This document shows, piece after piece, positions 1 through 6,803 of a stretch of DNA of 6,931 nt. A program made the position numbers and the translations under genes. Location: positions 1 to 6,931 of the forward strand of contig JAITVC010000284.1 in NCBI GenBank assembly GCA_031286005.1, written 5' to 3'. The notes beneath the pieces are model-generated. The model did not search any database. It had not been told where the DNA came from and worked only from the letters and a program-made list of their open reading frames with translations. The stretch's first letter is position 1. Every line of letters starts with the position of its first letter. This DNA is from Bacteroidales bacterium. Lineage in GTDB: Bacteria > Bacteroidota > Bacteroidia > Bacteroidales > P3.

Positions 1-1780
1 CCTCTTTGAAACCAATTTTTGCACAAAGTTCAAACGACAATGCATCGGAATCGACTGCGTGGAAACTACCGTCAATAATGCGAACTTTGAAACCTTCGAG
101 CGGATAACCGGCCAATACACCATTGTCCAAACACGCTTTGAAACCTTTTTCAATAGCCGGAATAAACTCTTTCGGAATATTGCCACCCTTAACTTCGTTA
201 ACGAAAGTAAGACCTTTTGCACCTTCTTCGTTTGGCGAAATTTCAAAAACAATATCCGCAAATTTACCACGTCCACCAGTTTGTTTTTTGTACACTTCAC
301 GGTGTTGAACCGGAACAGTGATAGCCTCTTTGTAAGCTACTTGCGGACGGCCTTGGTTACATTCCACTTTAAATTCACGTTTCATACGGTCAAGCAACAC
401 ATCCAAGTGCAACTCGCCCATACCGCTGATGATAGTTTGTCCCGAATTTTCGTCCGTTTTCACAGTAAAAGTTGGGTCTTCTTCGGCTAATTTGATCAAC
501 GCATTGGTCATTTTTTCAACGTCGGCTTGTGTCAATGGCTCAACCGAAATAGAAATTACCGGATCTGGGAAAGTCATCGATTCAAGAATAATCGGATGGT
601 TTTCATCGCACAACGTATTACCTGTTTTGATTTCTTTAAAACCAACGGCCGCGCCAATATCTCCCGCCTCGATAAAATCAATCGGATTTTGTTTATTCGA
701 GTGCATTTGCATAATGCGCGAAATGCGTTCTTTTTTTCCTGTGGATGCATTCAACACATAAGAACCGGCATCCAAACGACCAGAATACACGCGGAAGAAC
801 GCAATACGTCCAACAAACGGGTCTGTGGCAATTTTGAAAGCCAATGCTGAAAACGGCTCTTTCGGATCCGGTTTGCGCATCTCTTCTACATCTGTTTTAG
901 GGTTAATTCCCTTCACAGCTTCAACATCCAACGGGCTTGGCAAATAGCGCATAACACCATCCAACAAACGTTGAACACCTTTATTTTTGAAAGCCGAGCC
1001 ACACATAACCGGCGTGATTCGCATTTCAACGGTTGCCTTACGCACCATCGCTATCACTTCATCTTCGGTTATCGAATCCGGATCTTCAAAATATTTCTCC
1101 ATCAACTTATCATCTTCTTCGGCTGCACCTTCAAACAATTTAGCGCGATATTCGGCTGCAACATCTTTCAAATCCTCCGGAACAGGCACTTCGTGCATCG
1201 TTACGCCTTTATCATCGTCCCAAATGAACGCTTTGTTGGCAATCAAATCCACAACTCCCTTAAACGATTCTTCTTGTCCGATGGGGATCTGAAGCGGAAC
1301 GGGATTAGCACCGAGTTTTTCTTTAATTTGACCAACTACGTTGAAAAAATCTGCACCCGTACGGTCCATTTTATTTACAAACGCAATACGTGGTACTTGA
1401 TATTTATTGGCTTGACGCCAAACCGTTTCGGATTGCGGTTGAACACCGCCTACTGCGCAAAACAAAGCCACAGCGCCATCCAAAACACGCAATGAACGTT
1501 CTACCTCTACGGTAAAATCCACGTGTCCCGGGGTATCAATCAAGTTAATTTTATATTCGTTATTGTTATACGTCCAAAACACCGTTGTTGCTGCGGATGT
1601 AATCGTAATGCCGCGCTCTTGCTCTTGAGCCATCCAGTCCATGGTGGCCGAGCCATCGTGTGTTTCGCCGATTTTATGACTTTTACCGGTATAAAACAAG
1701 ATACGCTCCGACGTGGTTGTTTTCCCCGCGTCGATGTGTGCCATGATACCGATGTTTCTGGTGTGTTTTAAATCTGCCAT
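1..1780 (-). CDS. fusA: Elongation factor G, 3' part cut off by the window edge
   Basis: EF-G is the GTPase that drives tRNA-mRNA translocation on the ribosome and, with RRF, ribosome recycling. About 593 codons are present and no stop is reached, so domains I-III and most of IV are here; the end of IV and domain V (about 110-125 residues in relatives) lie beyond position 1. Visible motifs are the P-loop AHIDAGKTT (residues 14-22), switch I ERGITI (55-60), DTPGH (82-86) and NKMD (136-139). Further on are the EF-G-typical stretches [11 protein letters not shown] and [11 protein letters not shown]. The ATG at 1780 is chosen because the protein then opens [17 protein letters not shown], as in family members. 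The upstream leader is A/T-rich without a Shine-Dalgarno sequence, normal for Bacteroidota. It is the third gene of the str operon, 78 nt after rpsG, with a hairpin in that gap. No frameshift was seen in the stretches read; identification is firm. Confidence 0.97.
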   Translation of the reverse strand, partial: MADLKHTRNIGIMAHIDAGKTTTSERILFYTGKSHKIGETHDGSATMDWMAQEQERGITITSAATTVFWTYNNNEYKINLIDTPGHVDFTVEVERSLRVLDGAVALFCAVGGVQPQSETVWRQANKYQVPRIAFVNKMDRTGADFFNVVGQIKEKLGANPVPLQIPIGQEESFKGVVDLIANKAFIWDDDKGVTMHEVPVPEDLKDVAAEYRAKLFEGAAEEDDKLMEKYFEDPDSITEDEVIAMVRKATVEMRITPVMCGSAFKNKGVQRLLDGVMRYLPSPLDVEAVKGINPKTDVEEMRKPDPKEPFSALAFKIATDPFVGRIAFFRVYSGRLDAGSYVLNASTGKKERISRIMQMHSNKQNPIDFIEAGDIGAAVGFKEIKTGNTLCDENHPIILESMTFPDPVISISVEPLTQADVEKMTNALIKLAEEDPTFTVKTDENSGQTIISGMGELHLDVLLDRMKREFKVECNQGRPQVAYKEAITVPVQHREVYKKQTGGRGKFADIVFEISPNEEGAKGLTFVNEVKGGNIPKEFIPAIEKGFKACLDNGVLAGYPLEGFKVRIIDGSFHAVDSDALSFELCAKIGFKE

Positions 1781-1795
1781 TTTATTGTTTAATCG

Positions 1796-1816
1796 TTTAG
1801 TCTATATATAACTAAA
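1796..1816 (-). other. Small stem-loop just upstream of the fusA start
   Basis: TTTAGT (1796-1801) and ACTAAA (1811-1816) are a perfect 6-bp inverted repeat around a 9-nt A/T loop. In the transcript it ends 15 nt before the fusA ATG. Its 5' arm uses part of the U-run that follows the larger hairpin at 1816-1853, so the two elements adjoin and share one base pair position. The stem is A/T-rich and could be chance; a role in fusA translation or in tuning the neighbouring hairpin is inference only. Confidence 0.35.
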
Positions 1817-1853
1817 AAGAATGTAGCCGATCATTAAATCGTCTACATTCTTT
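1814..1853 (-). terminator. Strong hairpin with U-run between rpsG and fusA (attenuator or processing site?)
   Basis: A perfect 11-bp inverted repeat, AAAGAATGTAG (1816-1826) and CTACATTCTTT (1843-1853), continues after one C/T mismatch with four more pairs (CGAT/ATCG), leaving a 6-nt loop. Read in the operon's direction the stem begins 5 nt after the rpsG stop, and the 3' arm runs into five T's (1818-1814). That is the layout of an intrinsic terminator, although the stem is A/T-rich and lies inside an operon. Partial termination, an RNase processing site or 3'-end protection of the rpsL-rpsG message are all possible. No TAnnTTTG box lies between it and fusA. Confidence 0.6.
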
Positions 1854-1858
1854 ATATA

Positions 1859-2323
1859 CTATCTAAAGTGTGCAAATGCTTTATTTGCTTCTGCCATACG
1901 GTGTGTATCTTCTTTCTTTTTGAACGCAGCGCCTTCTTCTTTATAGGCTGCCATGATTTCGCCGGCTAATTTGAGCGCCATTGATTTTTCATTGCGTTTG
2001 CGTGCAAAACCAATCAAGTGTTTCATACCGATGGATTGTTTACGTTCGGGACGGATTTCCGTAGGAATTTGGAAGTTTGCTCCACCAATACGGCGGCTTT
2101 TCACTTCAACAGAAGGTGTTACGTTAGCCAGTGCTTTTTTCCACACTTCAAGACCATCTTCTTTGGTTTTTTCAGAAACCGTGTCGATTGCATCATAAAA
2201 AATTTGATAAGCCAAATTTTTCTTTCCTTCTAACATTAAGTTGTTTACAAACTTGGTAACCATTGATTCGCCGAATTTCGGATCCGGCAAAATAATCCGT
2301 TTTTTTGGTTTTGATTTTCTCAT
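1859..2323 (-). CDS. rpsG: 30S ribosomal protein S7
   Basis: S7 is a primary 16S rRNA-binding protein that nucleates the head of the 30S subunit and lies near the E site and mRNA exit channel. The 154-residue product has the normal length and sequence for Bacteroidetes S7. It opens [20 protein letters not shown], followed by [20 protein letters not shown] and the central [19 protein letters not shown], which leads into [13 protein letters not shown]. The C-terminus is basic and rich in Ala, Lys and Arg ([17 protein letters not shown]). The ATG at 2323 gives the family N-terminus. It is the second gene of the str operon, 127 nt after rpsL and 78 nt before fusA. In E. coli S7 represses its own operon by binding the rpsL-rpsG gap; the equivalent gap here is also long and foldable. 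Identification is firm, the regulation is inferred. Confidence 0.98.
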   Translation of the reverse strand: MRKSKPKKRIILPDPKFGESMVTKFVNNLMLEGKKNLAYQIFYDAIDTVSEKTKEDGLEVWKKALANVTPSVEVKSRRIGGANFQIPTEIRPERKQSIGMKHLIGFARKRNEKSMALKLAGEIMAAYKEEGAAFKKKEDTHRMAEANKAFAHFR

Positions 2324-2450
2324 GTTTTCTTCAATAAATGATTTTTAACAGCGGCACATCATATATTATTGTGCATGTCGAATTTATTTACTCACGGGTG
2401 TTGTGGCGAACAGCTCTCATTCAATCACGAGACCCATCCTCTACCGTGTT
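2324..2450 (-). promoter_or_regulatory. Structured rpsL-rpsG gap, possible S7 feedback site
   Basis: This 127-nt gap has no promoter box. In the transcript, CACGG (plus-strand CCGTG, 2444-2448) can pair with CCGTG 46 nt downstream (plus-strand CACGG, 2393-2397). Part of it can instead pair locally with CGTG (plus-strand CACG, 2426-2429) in a hairpin that adds AGA/TCT and a two-base bulge. The two folds exclude each other. A separate 5-bp hairpin (GCACA 2354-2358, TGTGC 2370-2374) lies nearer the rpsG start. The E. coli S7 repressor site occupies the same intercistronic position, so an analogous role is plausible; no shared primary motif was established. Confidence 0.45.
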
Positions 2451-2828
2451 TTATTTTTTCTTAGGACGTTTTGTTCCGTATTTCGAGCGACGTTGATTTC
2501 TTCCGTTCACGCCCGATGTATCCAAAGCACCACGGATGATGTGATAACGAACACCCGGAAGATCTTTCACACGACCTCCGCGGATCATCACGATAGAGTG
2601 CTCTTGCAAGTTATGACCTTCACCCGGGATGTAAGCATTCACCTCTTTCGAGTTAGTTAAACGAACCCGTGCAACTTTACGCATCGCAGAGTTTGGTTTT
2701 TTCGGTGTTGTAGTGTACACACGCACACAAACCCCGCGCCGTTGAGGGCAAGAATCCAATGCAGGCGACTTACTTTTGTCGGTCATTTTCGTGCGACCTT
2801 TGCGAACTAATTGTTGAATTGTTGGCAT
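2451..2828 (-). CDS. rpsL: 30S ribosomal protein S12
   Basis: S12 sits at the decoding centre of the 30S subunit and controls codon-anticodon fidelity. The 125-residue product starts [12 protein letters not shown] and contains the hallmark loops [15 protein letters not shown] (37-51) and [13 protein letters not shown] (84-96), ending in a basic [12 protein letters not shown] tail. Lys43 and Lys88, where substitutions give streptomycin resistance, are unsubstituted; Asp89, the usual methylthiolation site, is present. An in-frame ATG at 2870 would add 14 residues ([14 protein letters not shown]). It is rejected because the family starts at MPT and because that ATG lies only about 7 nt from the predicted transcription start. 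The gene is first in the str operon. It has an A-rich leader of about 50 nt without a Shine-Dalgarno sequence. Confidence 0.98.
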   Translation of the reverse strand: MPTIQQLVRKGRTKMTDKSKSPALDSCPQRRGVCVRVYTTTPKKPNSAMRKVARVRLTNSKEVNAYIPGEGHNLQEHSIVMIRGGRVKDLPGVRYHIIRGALDTSGVNGRNQRRSKYGTKRPKKK

Positions 2829-2881
2829 TTTATTGATTTTGTTTAATTTTCTTTTTCCTATTTTTTTCAAAAATTGGAGTG

Positions 2882-2912
2882 CAAAGTTACAAAAAAAAAA
2901 TGAATTAACAAA
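2882..2912 (-). promoter_or_regulatory. Bacteroidota-type promoter of the str operon
   Basis: On the minus strand a TTTG -33 box (2912-2909) is followed after exactly 19 bp by TAACTTTG (2889-2882). This matches the sigma-ABfr consensus TTTG-N19ish-TAnnTTTG described for Bacteroides. The spacer contains a run of ten T's. Transcription should start near 2877, giving an rpsL leader of about 50 nt. Confidence 0.85.
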
Positions 2913-3010
2913 GCATCTTTAATAATTTTTTTTCAACCAGCATTTTTCATCTCCAATTTAAACATTTGCCGAGTCAGCATTTTGCACAATCAAATAGCAC
3001 GCATACCGCA
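2913..3010. other. Gap between the sulfur-transferase fusion gene and the str promoter
   Basis: These 98 nt follow the stop of the fusion gene and precede the str promoter. No gene and no convincing terminator was found; the best inverted repeat is a 3-4 bp stem near 2968-2980. The nonamer CAGCATTTT occurs twice about 37 bp apart (near 2939 and 2976). Read-through from the fusion gene into the str operon is therefore possible. Confidence 0.5.
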
Positions 3011-5458
3011 TTATATAAACAAATTCACATTAGCTCCCTCTGCCCGCTCCATATAAGTCGCAACCCCGCCCACAGTTACCTCATCCAACAATTCCTCTCG
3101 TTTCACACCCATCACATCCATCGACATCTGACAAGCGATAAACTCCACTCCGCTATCAATAGCCTGTTGCCGCAATATTTCCAGTGAAGCAATACCTTTC
3201 TTTTTCATAATATGGCGCATCATCCTGTCGCCAATGCCAAACATGCTCATTTTCGAAAGGTGCAATCGCAAAGAACTCGACGGCAACATCACCCCAAACA
3301 TCTTTCCAAAAATATCTTTCTCAACTTTAGGCTTCGAAACCTTCTTAATAACGTTTAATCCCCAAAATGTAAAGAAGATGGTCGTCTTATGGCCCGTAGC
3401 AGCGGCTCCGTTGGCCAACACAAATGTGGCAAGCGCCTTGTCTAAATCGTCGCTGAACATAATCAAAGTTTTGCCCTTATCGTCGCACGAAGTTACAACA
3501 TTACACACTTTGGGCGACCCTTTTTCAATCACAACAGTATACTTACCCTTTTCTTCCGAGTTGGATATAAGAATATGTCCGGTCGTATTGCACCACGCTT
3601 GAGCATCGCGAGAAAATCCCGCGTCAGTTGCCGTCATTTCAATGCGTTCGCCTTCCTCAATTGAATCAATCGCTTGTTTGATTTTCAAAATGGGACCGGG
3701 ACACTGCAATCCGCAGGCATCTATCTTTAAGGTTTTTATAGGTTGTGCCATCGGCTGGGGTTTCATATCGATTTTATGTTCCGCCATAACCTTTGGTTTC
3801 TGATTAGAAACCGGCGCTATGGCCGTTGAGTAGGTTTTATAGCCGCCCGAAAGGTTCTTTACGTTTTTAAATCCACGGGCAGAGAGTATCTTTTGTGCCA
3901 AGTAACCGCGAAGCCCTACGGCACAAAAAACATAAATAGGTTTGTCGGTCGGGATTTCATTCAAACGACCGCGCAATTCATCAAGCGGAATGTTCACGGC
4001 TCCCGCAATCGTGCCAAACGAATATTCCGCCGGTGTGCGGGTATCAAGCAAGAAAACCTCACTGCTGTTTGTCTTTTCCACATCACGCCACAAAACGGTC
4101 GACATCGTGCCATTAACGATGTTGTTGGCCACATAGCCTGCAATAGCAATCGGGTCTTTGGCAGACGAGAACGGCGGAGCATAAGCATGCTCCACTTTCA
4201 TCAGGTCGTAAACCGTACCGCCGTTTTTAATCAATAGTGCGATTTGGTCAATGCGCTTATCCACACCATCATAACCCACACTTTGAGCGCCGTAGAGTTT
4301 CCCTGTCTTAGGGTCGAAAGTTAACTTGATCGTCAACGGAAGTGCATCAGGATAATAGCTTGCATGAGAAGCCGAATGGGTGGTCGAACTTTCATGTTCA
4401 ATACCCATTTGTTTAAGGCGCTTTGCTGCAAGTCCCGTAGAAGCAACGGTTAGGTCAAAAACTTTGGCGATGGAAGTAGCGATCGCTCCCTCGTATTTTG
4501 TAACATTTCCAAATACCATGTTATCCGCCACAATACGCCCTTGACGATTAGCCGGATTGGCCAAATAATTCAAGTAAGGTTTGCCCGTCAACGGATGAGG
4601 AAACTCAATCGCATCACCCACAGCATAAATATCTTTAACCGATGTTTCGAGATAATCATCCACCCAAATACCGCCCGTTTCGCCGATTTTCACACCGGCC
4701 GCCTTTGCAAGCGTGGTTTCAGGACGAACGCCAATCGAAAGAATAACCATATCGGTGGTCAGCATTTCCCCGCCTTTAAAGAAGATATCGATTTTATCGC
4801 CCTTGCGTTCAAACCGCTCAACACTTTGTTCAAGAAAAAGCGAAACACCCTTTTGCAAAAGATGCTGGTGAACATGCGAAGCAATCGAAAAATCAACAGG
4901 CGCCATCACTTGGTTCCCCATTTCAACAACCGATACGTGCGCTCCCGCCGCATGCAGATTTTCCGCCATTTCCAAACCGATAAAGCCCGCTCCCACCACT
5001 ACCGCACGTTCAATCTTACGGGAAGTGATAAAGGTTTTAATTCGATCCGTATCCTCCACGTTGCGAAGCGTAAAAATACCTTCGCAGTCAATCCCATCCA
5101 ACGGCGGACGAACAGGCAAAGCCCCCGGCGAAAGCAGCAGTTTGTCGTAACTTTCCCCATAAGTTGACCCGTCCGCTCTACGGACAGTTAACGTTTTATT
5201 CGATGTATCAATAGCCACAACTTCACTCTCAACCCGCACATCAATATTAAAGCGCCCGCCAAACGAAGCAGGCGTCTGCAAAAACAGTCGTTCACGTTCA
5301 GCAATCGTACCGCCAATATAATAAGGCAAACCACAATTCGCATACGAGATATACTTACCCTTTTCAAGCACAACAATTTCCGCGAACTCATCCGCCCGGC
5401 GCAATCTCGCCGCCGCCGTTGCACCTCCCGCAACACCACCTACAATAACATGTTTCAT
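3011..5458 (-). CDS. CoA-disulfide/persulfide reductase fused to rhodanese, TusA and DsrE2 domains
   Basis: The 815-residue protein joins four sulfur-handling modules. Residues 1-450 are a pyridine nucleotide-disulfide oxidoreductase of the CoA-disulfide reductase type. They show the FAD-binding GGVAGGATAA (7-16), the single redox Cys42 in YANCGLPYYIGG, the NAD(P)-binding GAGFIGLEMAE (157-167), the FAD-contacting YAVGDAIE (278-285) and a dimerisation region with Tyr368/369 and Tyr426. Residues 455-550 are a rhodanese with active loop CAVGLR (Cys512). Residues 576-645 are TusA-like with CPGP (Cys586). Residues 660-815 are DsrE2-like with ACQMSMDVMG (Cys776). By family knowledge it should reduce CoA disulfide or persulfides with NAD(P)H and pass sulfane sulfur between domains; substrate and order of transfer are inferred. 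The start at 5458 gives the expected beta-strand and FAD motif and lies about 50 nt below a good promoter. The gene appears monocistronic and cytosolic, with no signal peptide. Confidence 0.93.
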   Translation of the reverse strand: MKHVIVGGVAGGATAAARLRRADEFAEIVVLEKGKYISYANCGLPYYIGGTIAERERLFLQTPASFGGRFNIDVRVESEVVAIDTSNKTLTVRRADGSTYGESYDKLLLSPGALPVRPPLDGIDCEGIFTLRNVEDTDRIKTFITSRKIERAVVVGAGFIGLEMAENLHAAGAHVSVVEMGNQVMAPVDFSIASHVHQHLLQKGVSLFLEQSVERFERKGDKIDIFFKGGEMLTTDMVILSIGVRPETTLAKAAGVKIGETGGIWVDDYLETSVKDIYAVGDAIEFPHPLTGKPYLNYLANPANRQGRIVADNMVFGNVTKYEGAIATSIAKVFDLTVASTGLAAKRLKQMGIEHESSTTHSASHASYYPDALPLTIKLTFDPKTGKLYGAQSVGYDGVDKRIDQIALLIKNGGTVYDLMKVEHAYAPPFSSAKDPIAIAGYVANNIVNGTMSTVLWRDVEKTNSSEVFLLDTRTPAEYSFGTIAGAVNIPLDELRGRLNEIPTDKPIYVFCAVGLRGYLAQKILSARGFKNVKNLSGGYKTYSTAIAPVSNQKPKVMAEHKIDMKPQPMAQPIKTLKIDACGLQCPGPILKIKQAIDSIEEGERIEMTATDAGFSRDAQAWCNTTGHILISNSEEKGKYTVVIEKGSPKVCNVVTSCDDKGKTLIMFSDDLDKALATFVLANGAAATGHKTTIFFTFWGLNVIKKVSKPKVEKDIFGKMFGVMLPSSSLRLHLSKMSMFGIGDRMMRHIMKKKGIASLEILRQQAIDSGVEFIACQMSMDVMGVKREELLDEVTVGGVATYMERAEGANVNLFI

Positions 5459-5512
5459 AGCTATCCTTTTTTTATGTTTTACAAAAATGCATTTTCACTG
5501 AAAACCACCTCA

Positions 5513-5544
5513 CAAAGATACAAATTGTTTTTCAATAAAACAAA
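5513..5544 (-). promoter_or_regulatory. Bacteroidota-type promoter of the sulfur-transferase fusion gene
   Basis: On the minus strand TTTG (5544-5541) precedes TATCTTTG (5520-5513) with a 20-bp spacer, matching the sigma-ABfr consensus. The predicted start near 5507 leaves a leader of about 50 nt to the ATG at 5458. No operator-like dyad is evident between box and start codon. Confidence 0.8.
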
Positions 5545-5545
5545 T

Positions 5546-5568
5546 CCGTACAAGCGCCCAGCATACGG
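5546..5568. other. Weak inverted repeat between the PIN gene and the fusion-gene promoter
   Basis: CCGTA (5546-5550) and TACGG (5564-5568) form a perfect 5-bp stem around 13 nt. A T-run follows on the plus strand (5571-5575), and a looser T-rich stretch follows on the minus strand. It could be a terminator for the toxin operon, but the stem is short and the loop long. Two bases to the left lies the -33 box of the next promoter. Confidence 0.3.
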
Positions 5569-5640
5569 CCTTTTTCATACAGATGTCTCGACGGAGTTTA
5601 TCCTGATCAGAACCGAAGCCTGCCGGAATAAAAAGCGGTG

Positions 5641-6054
5641 TTATTTCTTATTATAAATGAAATTTAATTTCTGTTTCCGATAAGCCTCAAATTTGCGGTC
5701 GCTACTGATAAGCGGAATCTTTTCAGTTATGGCTTGGGCAATAATCAAGTGGTCTGAAGGGTCGTTGTGCGCAGGTGCAAGATCTAAACGAGCCATGGTT
5801 TGCAAATGTTCTTTTTTGACATAATTGATAAAGTAACCCAACTCATGCTCAATCGTATAAAAAATATCTTGCACATTCTTTAATTTATGGGGACGTATCT
5901 TACCGATATGAAACAAATGAATCAATTCTTTTATGCTCTCCGAACTTATATAAATAGAATTTTCATAATCCCAAACAATATCATAAACTTCTTTAGAAAG
6001 ATTGTCATTCTCCAAAATATACAAAAGAATATTGGTGTCTATAAGGTACCTCAT
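5641..6054 (-). CDS. PIN-domain ribonuclease, VapC-type toxin
   Basis: The 137-residue protein is a single PIN domain, the Mg-dependent RNase fold of VapC toxins, which usually cut tRNA or rRNA loops. The acidic catalytic set is visible: Asp6 in YLIDTNILLY, Glu43 in SSESIKELIHL, Asp98 and Asp101 in HNDPSDHLIIAQA, and Asp119 in LISSDRKFEAY. The length is normal for the family and nothing suggests decay. The ATG at 6054 puts the first catalytic Asp at residue 6 as usual. It lies one base after the stop of the upstream 50-codon gene, which argues for translational coupling. A type II toxin role rests on family and gene order; target RNA cannot be read from sequence. A non-toxin housekeeping PIN nuclease is the less likely alternative. 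Confidence 0.9.
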   Translation of the reverse strand: MRYLIDTNILLYILENDNLSKEVYDIVWDYENSIYISSESIKELIHLFHIGKIRPHKLKNVQDIFYTIEHELGYFINYVKKEHLQTMARLDLAPAHNDPSDHLIIAQAITEKIPLISSDRKFEAYRKQKLNFIYNKK

Positions 6055-6055
6055 A

Positions 6056-6208
6056 CTACTTCAAAACAGCTTTGTGATCTAAGATAGTAATAATACCTTT
6101 GGGATATTTTAACCAAAATTCAGCCGTTTTTGATAACCTTTTCGGTGCTGCCGATGTGCTTTTCTTTACTAAAGATTTCGTCTTTTTTTGTATAATAGTT
6201 GCTGCCAT
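6056..6208 (-). CDS. 50-residue basic protein, probable antitoxin of the PIN gene
   Basis: This short frame runs from the ATG at 6208 to a TAG at 6058-6056, one base before the PIN start. The product begins MAATIIQKKTKSLVKKSTSA and ends EFWLKYPKGIITILDHKAVLK. Residues 1-28 are Lys/Ser/Thr-rich and probably unstructured or nucleic-acid binding. Residues 29-50 hold an aromatic, hydrophobic patch that could form a short helix and strand and clamp the toxin. No ribbon-helix-helix, AbrB, Phd or MerR pattern is recognisable. The antitoxin call rests on position, size, charge, tight spacing and a promoter directly upstream (TAACTTTG ending 24 nt before the ATG). Family assignment is left open. Confidence 0.72.
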   Translation of the reverse strand: MAATIIQKKTKSLVKKSTSAAPKRLSKTAEFWLKYPKGIITILDHKAVLK

Positions 6209-6231
6209 AATAAATTCCTTTTTTGATTTTG

Positions 6232-6239
6232 CAAAGTTA
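6232..6239 (-). promoter_or_regulatory. -7 box of the toxin-antitoxin promoter
   Basis: TAACTTTG on the minus strand (6239-6232) matches the Bacteroidota -7 consensus and is the same octamer as at the str operon. No clear TTTG lies 18-20 bp upstream; that stretch is A/T-rich. Transcription should start near 6227, giving a leader of about 20 nt for the 50-codon gene. No obvious operator dyad was found around it. Confidence 0.7.
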
Positions 6240-6290
6240 CAAAAAAATCCCCAATAAAAAAACTTAAAAAGTGTTAAAGGTACGAAAAAA

Positions 6291-6311
6291 ATTAAAAATT
6301 AAAAATTAAAA
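6291..6311. repeat. Three tandem copies of ATTAAAA
   Basis: Perfect 7-bp units lie at 6291-6297, 6298-6304 and 6305-6311, inside a longer A/T-rich stretch (6241-6315). Such A/T stretches are common between Bacteroidales genes; no function can be assigned. Confidence 0.85.
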
Positions 6312-6317
6312 AAAATA

Positions 6318-6349
6318 GGGTTAAAGGGTTAAGAGGTTAAAGGGTTAAT
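6318..6349. repeat. Four tandem 8-bp units of GGGTTAAA
   Basis: Four contiguous 8-bp units fill 32 bp: GGGTTAAA, GGGTTAAG, AGGTTAAA and GGGTTAAT. They differ at the first or last base only. They start 6 bp after the 7-mer array. Confidence 0.85.
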
Positions 6350-6384
6350 TATGAACAGTAAAATTCCTAATAGATTGATTATGA

Positions 6385-6570
6385 TATACAGGAGTATAGC
6401 AAGTGTATACGAGGTATAGCTTAGGTATAGCGCAGGTATATAGAACGGCCGAACAATGGGTATAAAATGGGTATAGCGAGGGTATAGAAACAGTATAGAA
6501 ACAGTATAGAAACAGTATAGAAACAGTATAGAAACAGCAAACAAACAGCAAAGAAACAGCAAAGAAAGTG
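6385..6570. repeat. Array A: 11-bp repeats, five perfect copies of TATAGAAACAG
   Basis: Five identical 11-mers start at 6483, 6494, 6505, 6516 and 6527. Three diverged units continue without a phase change (6538, 6549, 6560; for example CAAAGAAACAG). On the left, TATA-starting units occur at 6385, 6395, 6406, 6415, 6426, 6437/6439, 6461 and 6472. They are mostly 11 bp apart, with one 22-bp step and a few 9-10 bp steps, and have the form TATAGCnnnGG. The perfect core suggests recent expansion and the flanks older, diverged copies. The array is not coding: the frames that read through it on the minus strand simply translate the repeat. Confidence 0.92.
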
Positions 6571-6630
6571 TAATTAATTGCATAATATTCAACTACCTAC
6601 AAAACAACAAAATCACAACTTCCAAATTAC

Positions 6631-6648
6631 AAGTATTTTACAATACTT
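6631..6648. other. Short A/T hairpin AAGTATT-TTAC-AATACTT
   Basis: A perfect 7-bp inverted repeat (6631-6637 and 6642-6648) with a TTAC loop lies between repeat arrays A and B. No T-run follows on either strand, so a terminator role is doubtful. It may be a protein-binding dyad or chance in A/T-rich DNA. Confidence 0.45.
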
Positions 6649-6657
6649 AAATAGACT

Positions 6658-6731
6658 GTTGTAGGATGTTTGTTCGATGTTTATAGGGTACTCGTTCGGT
6701 ACTTGTTCGGTATTCGTAGGGACCAAGTCCG
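6658..6731. repeat. Array B: diverged 11-bp repeats around GGTACTCGTTC
   Basis: Four consecutive 11-mers begin with GG at 6687, 6698, 6709 and 6720: GGTACTCGTTC, GGTACTTGTTC, GGTATTCGTAG and GGACCAAGTCC. Two further 11-mers precede them, GTTGTAGGATG (6658) and TTTGTTCGATG (6669), with one shortened unit between. The period equals that of array A, while most of the unit differs. Confidence 0.8.
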
Positions 6732-6803
6732 GTCAAAAAATAAGGCAACCGGCTATTTTGTCAGTCTTAAAACGTGTTCTATCACGAGCAAAATTTGTAA
6801 GAA

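Noticed and set aside
971..1495. 174-codon plus-strand frame, with others at 59-850 and 1523-1771
   Set aside because: All lie antisense to fusA, which has clear EF-G motifs; they are shadow frames without promoters or recognisable products.
2829..2870. Longer rpsL start adding [14 protein letters not shown]
   Set aside because: S12 homologues start at MPTIQQL, and this ATG would be only about 7 nt from the predicted transcription start.
4541..5167. 208-codon plus-strand frame
   Set aside because: It is antisense to the FAD/NAD domain of the reductase fusion; its composition (Arg/Asn/His/Phe-rich) is typical of a shadow frame.
5450..5656. 68-codon plus-strand frame in the gap before the fusion gene
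   Set aside because: It overlaps the start and promoter of the fusion gene and the end of the PIN gene, has no plus-strand promoter and no recognisable domain. It is kept only as an indication that the block at 5545-5640 may be worth a search.
6385..6570. CRISPR-like array
   Set aside because: Units are 11 bp and directly contiguous, with no unique spacers and no cas genes nearby.
6329..6592. 87-codon and overlapping 68-codon hydrophobic frames on the minus strand
   Set aside because: They read through array A. An 11-bp repeat has no stop in these frames and yields an 11-residue periodic peptide (FYTVSILFLYC), so the openness is an artefact. No promoter or family similarity supports them.
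6737..6759. AAAATA / TATTTT inverted repeat downstream of array B
   Set aside because: Only six A/T pairs with a poorly matched interior and no U-run; expected by chance in this composition.
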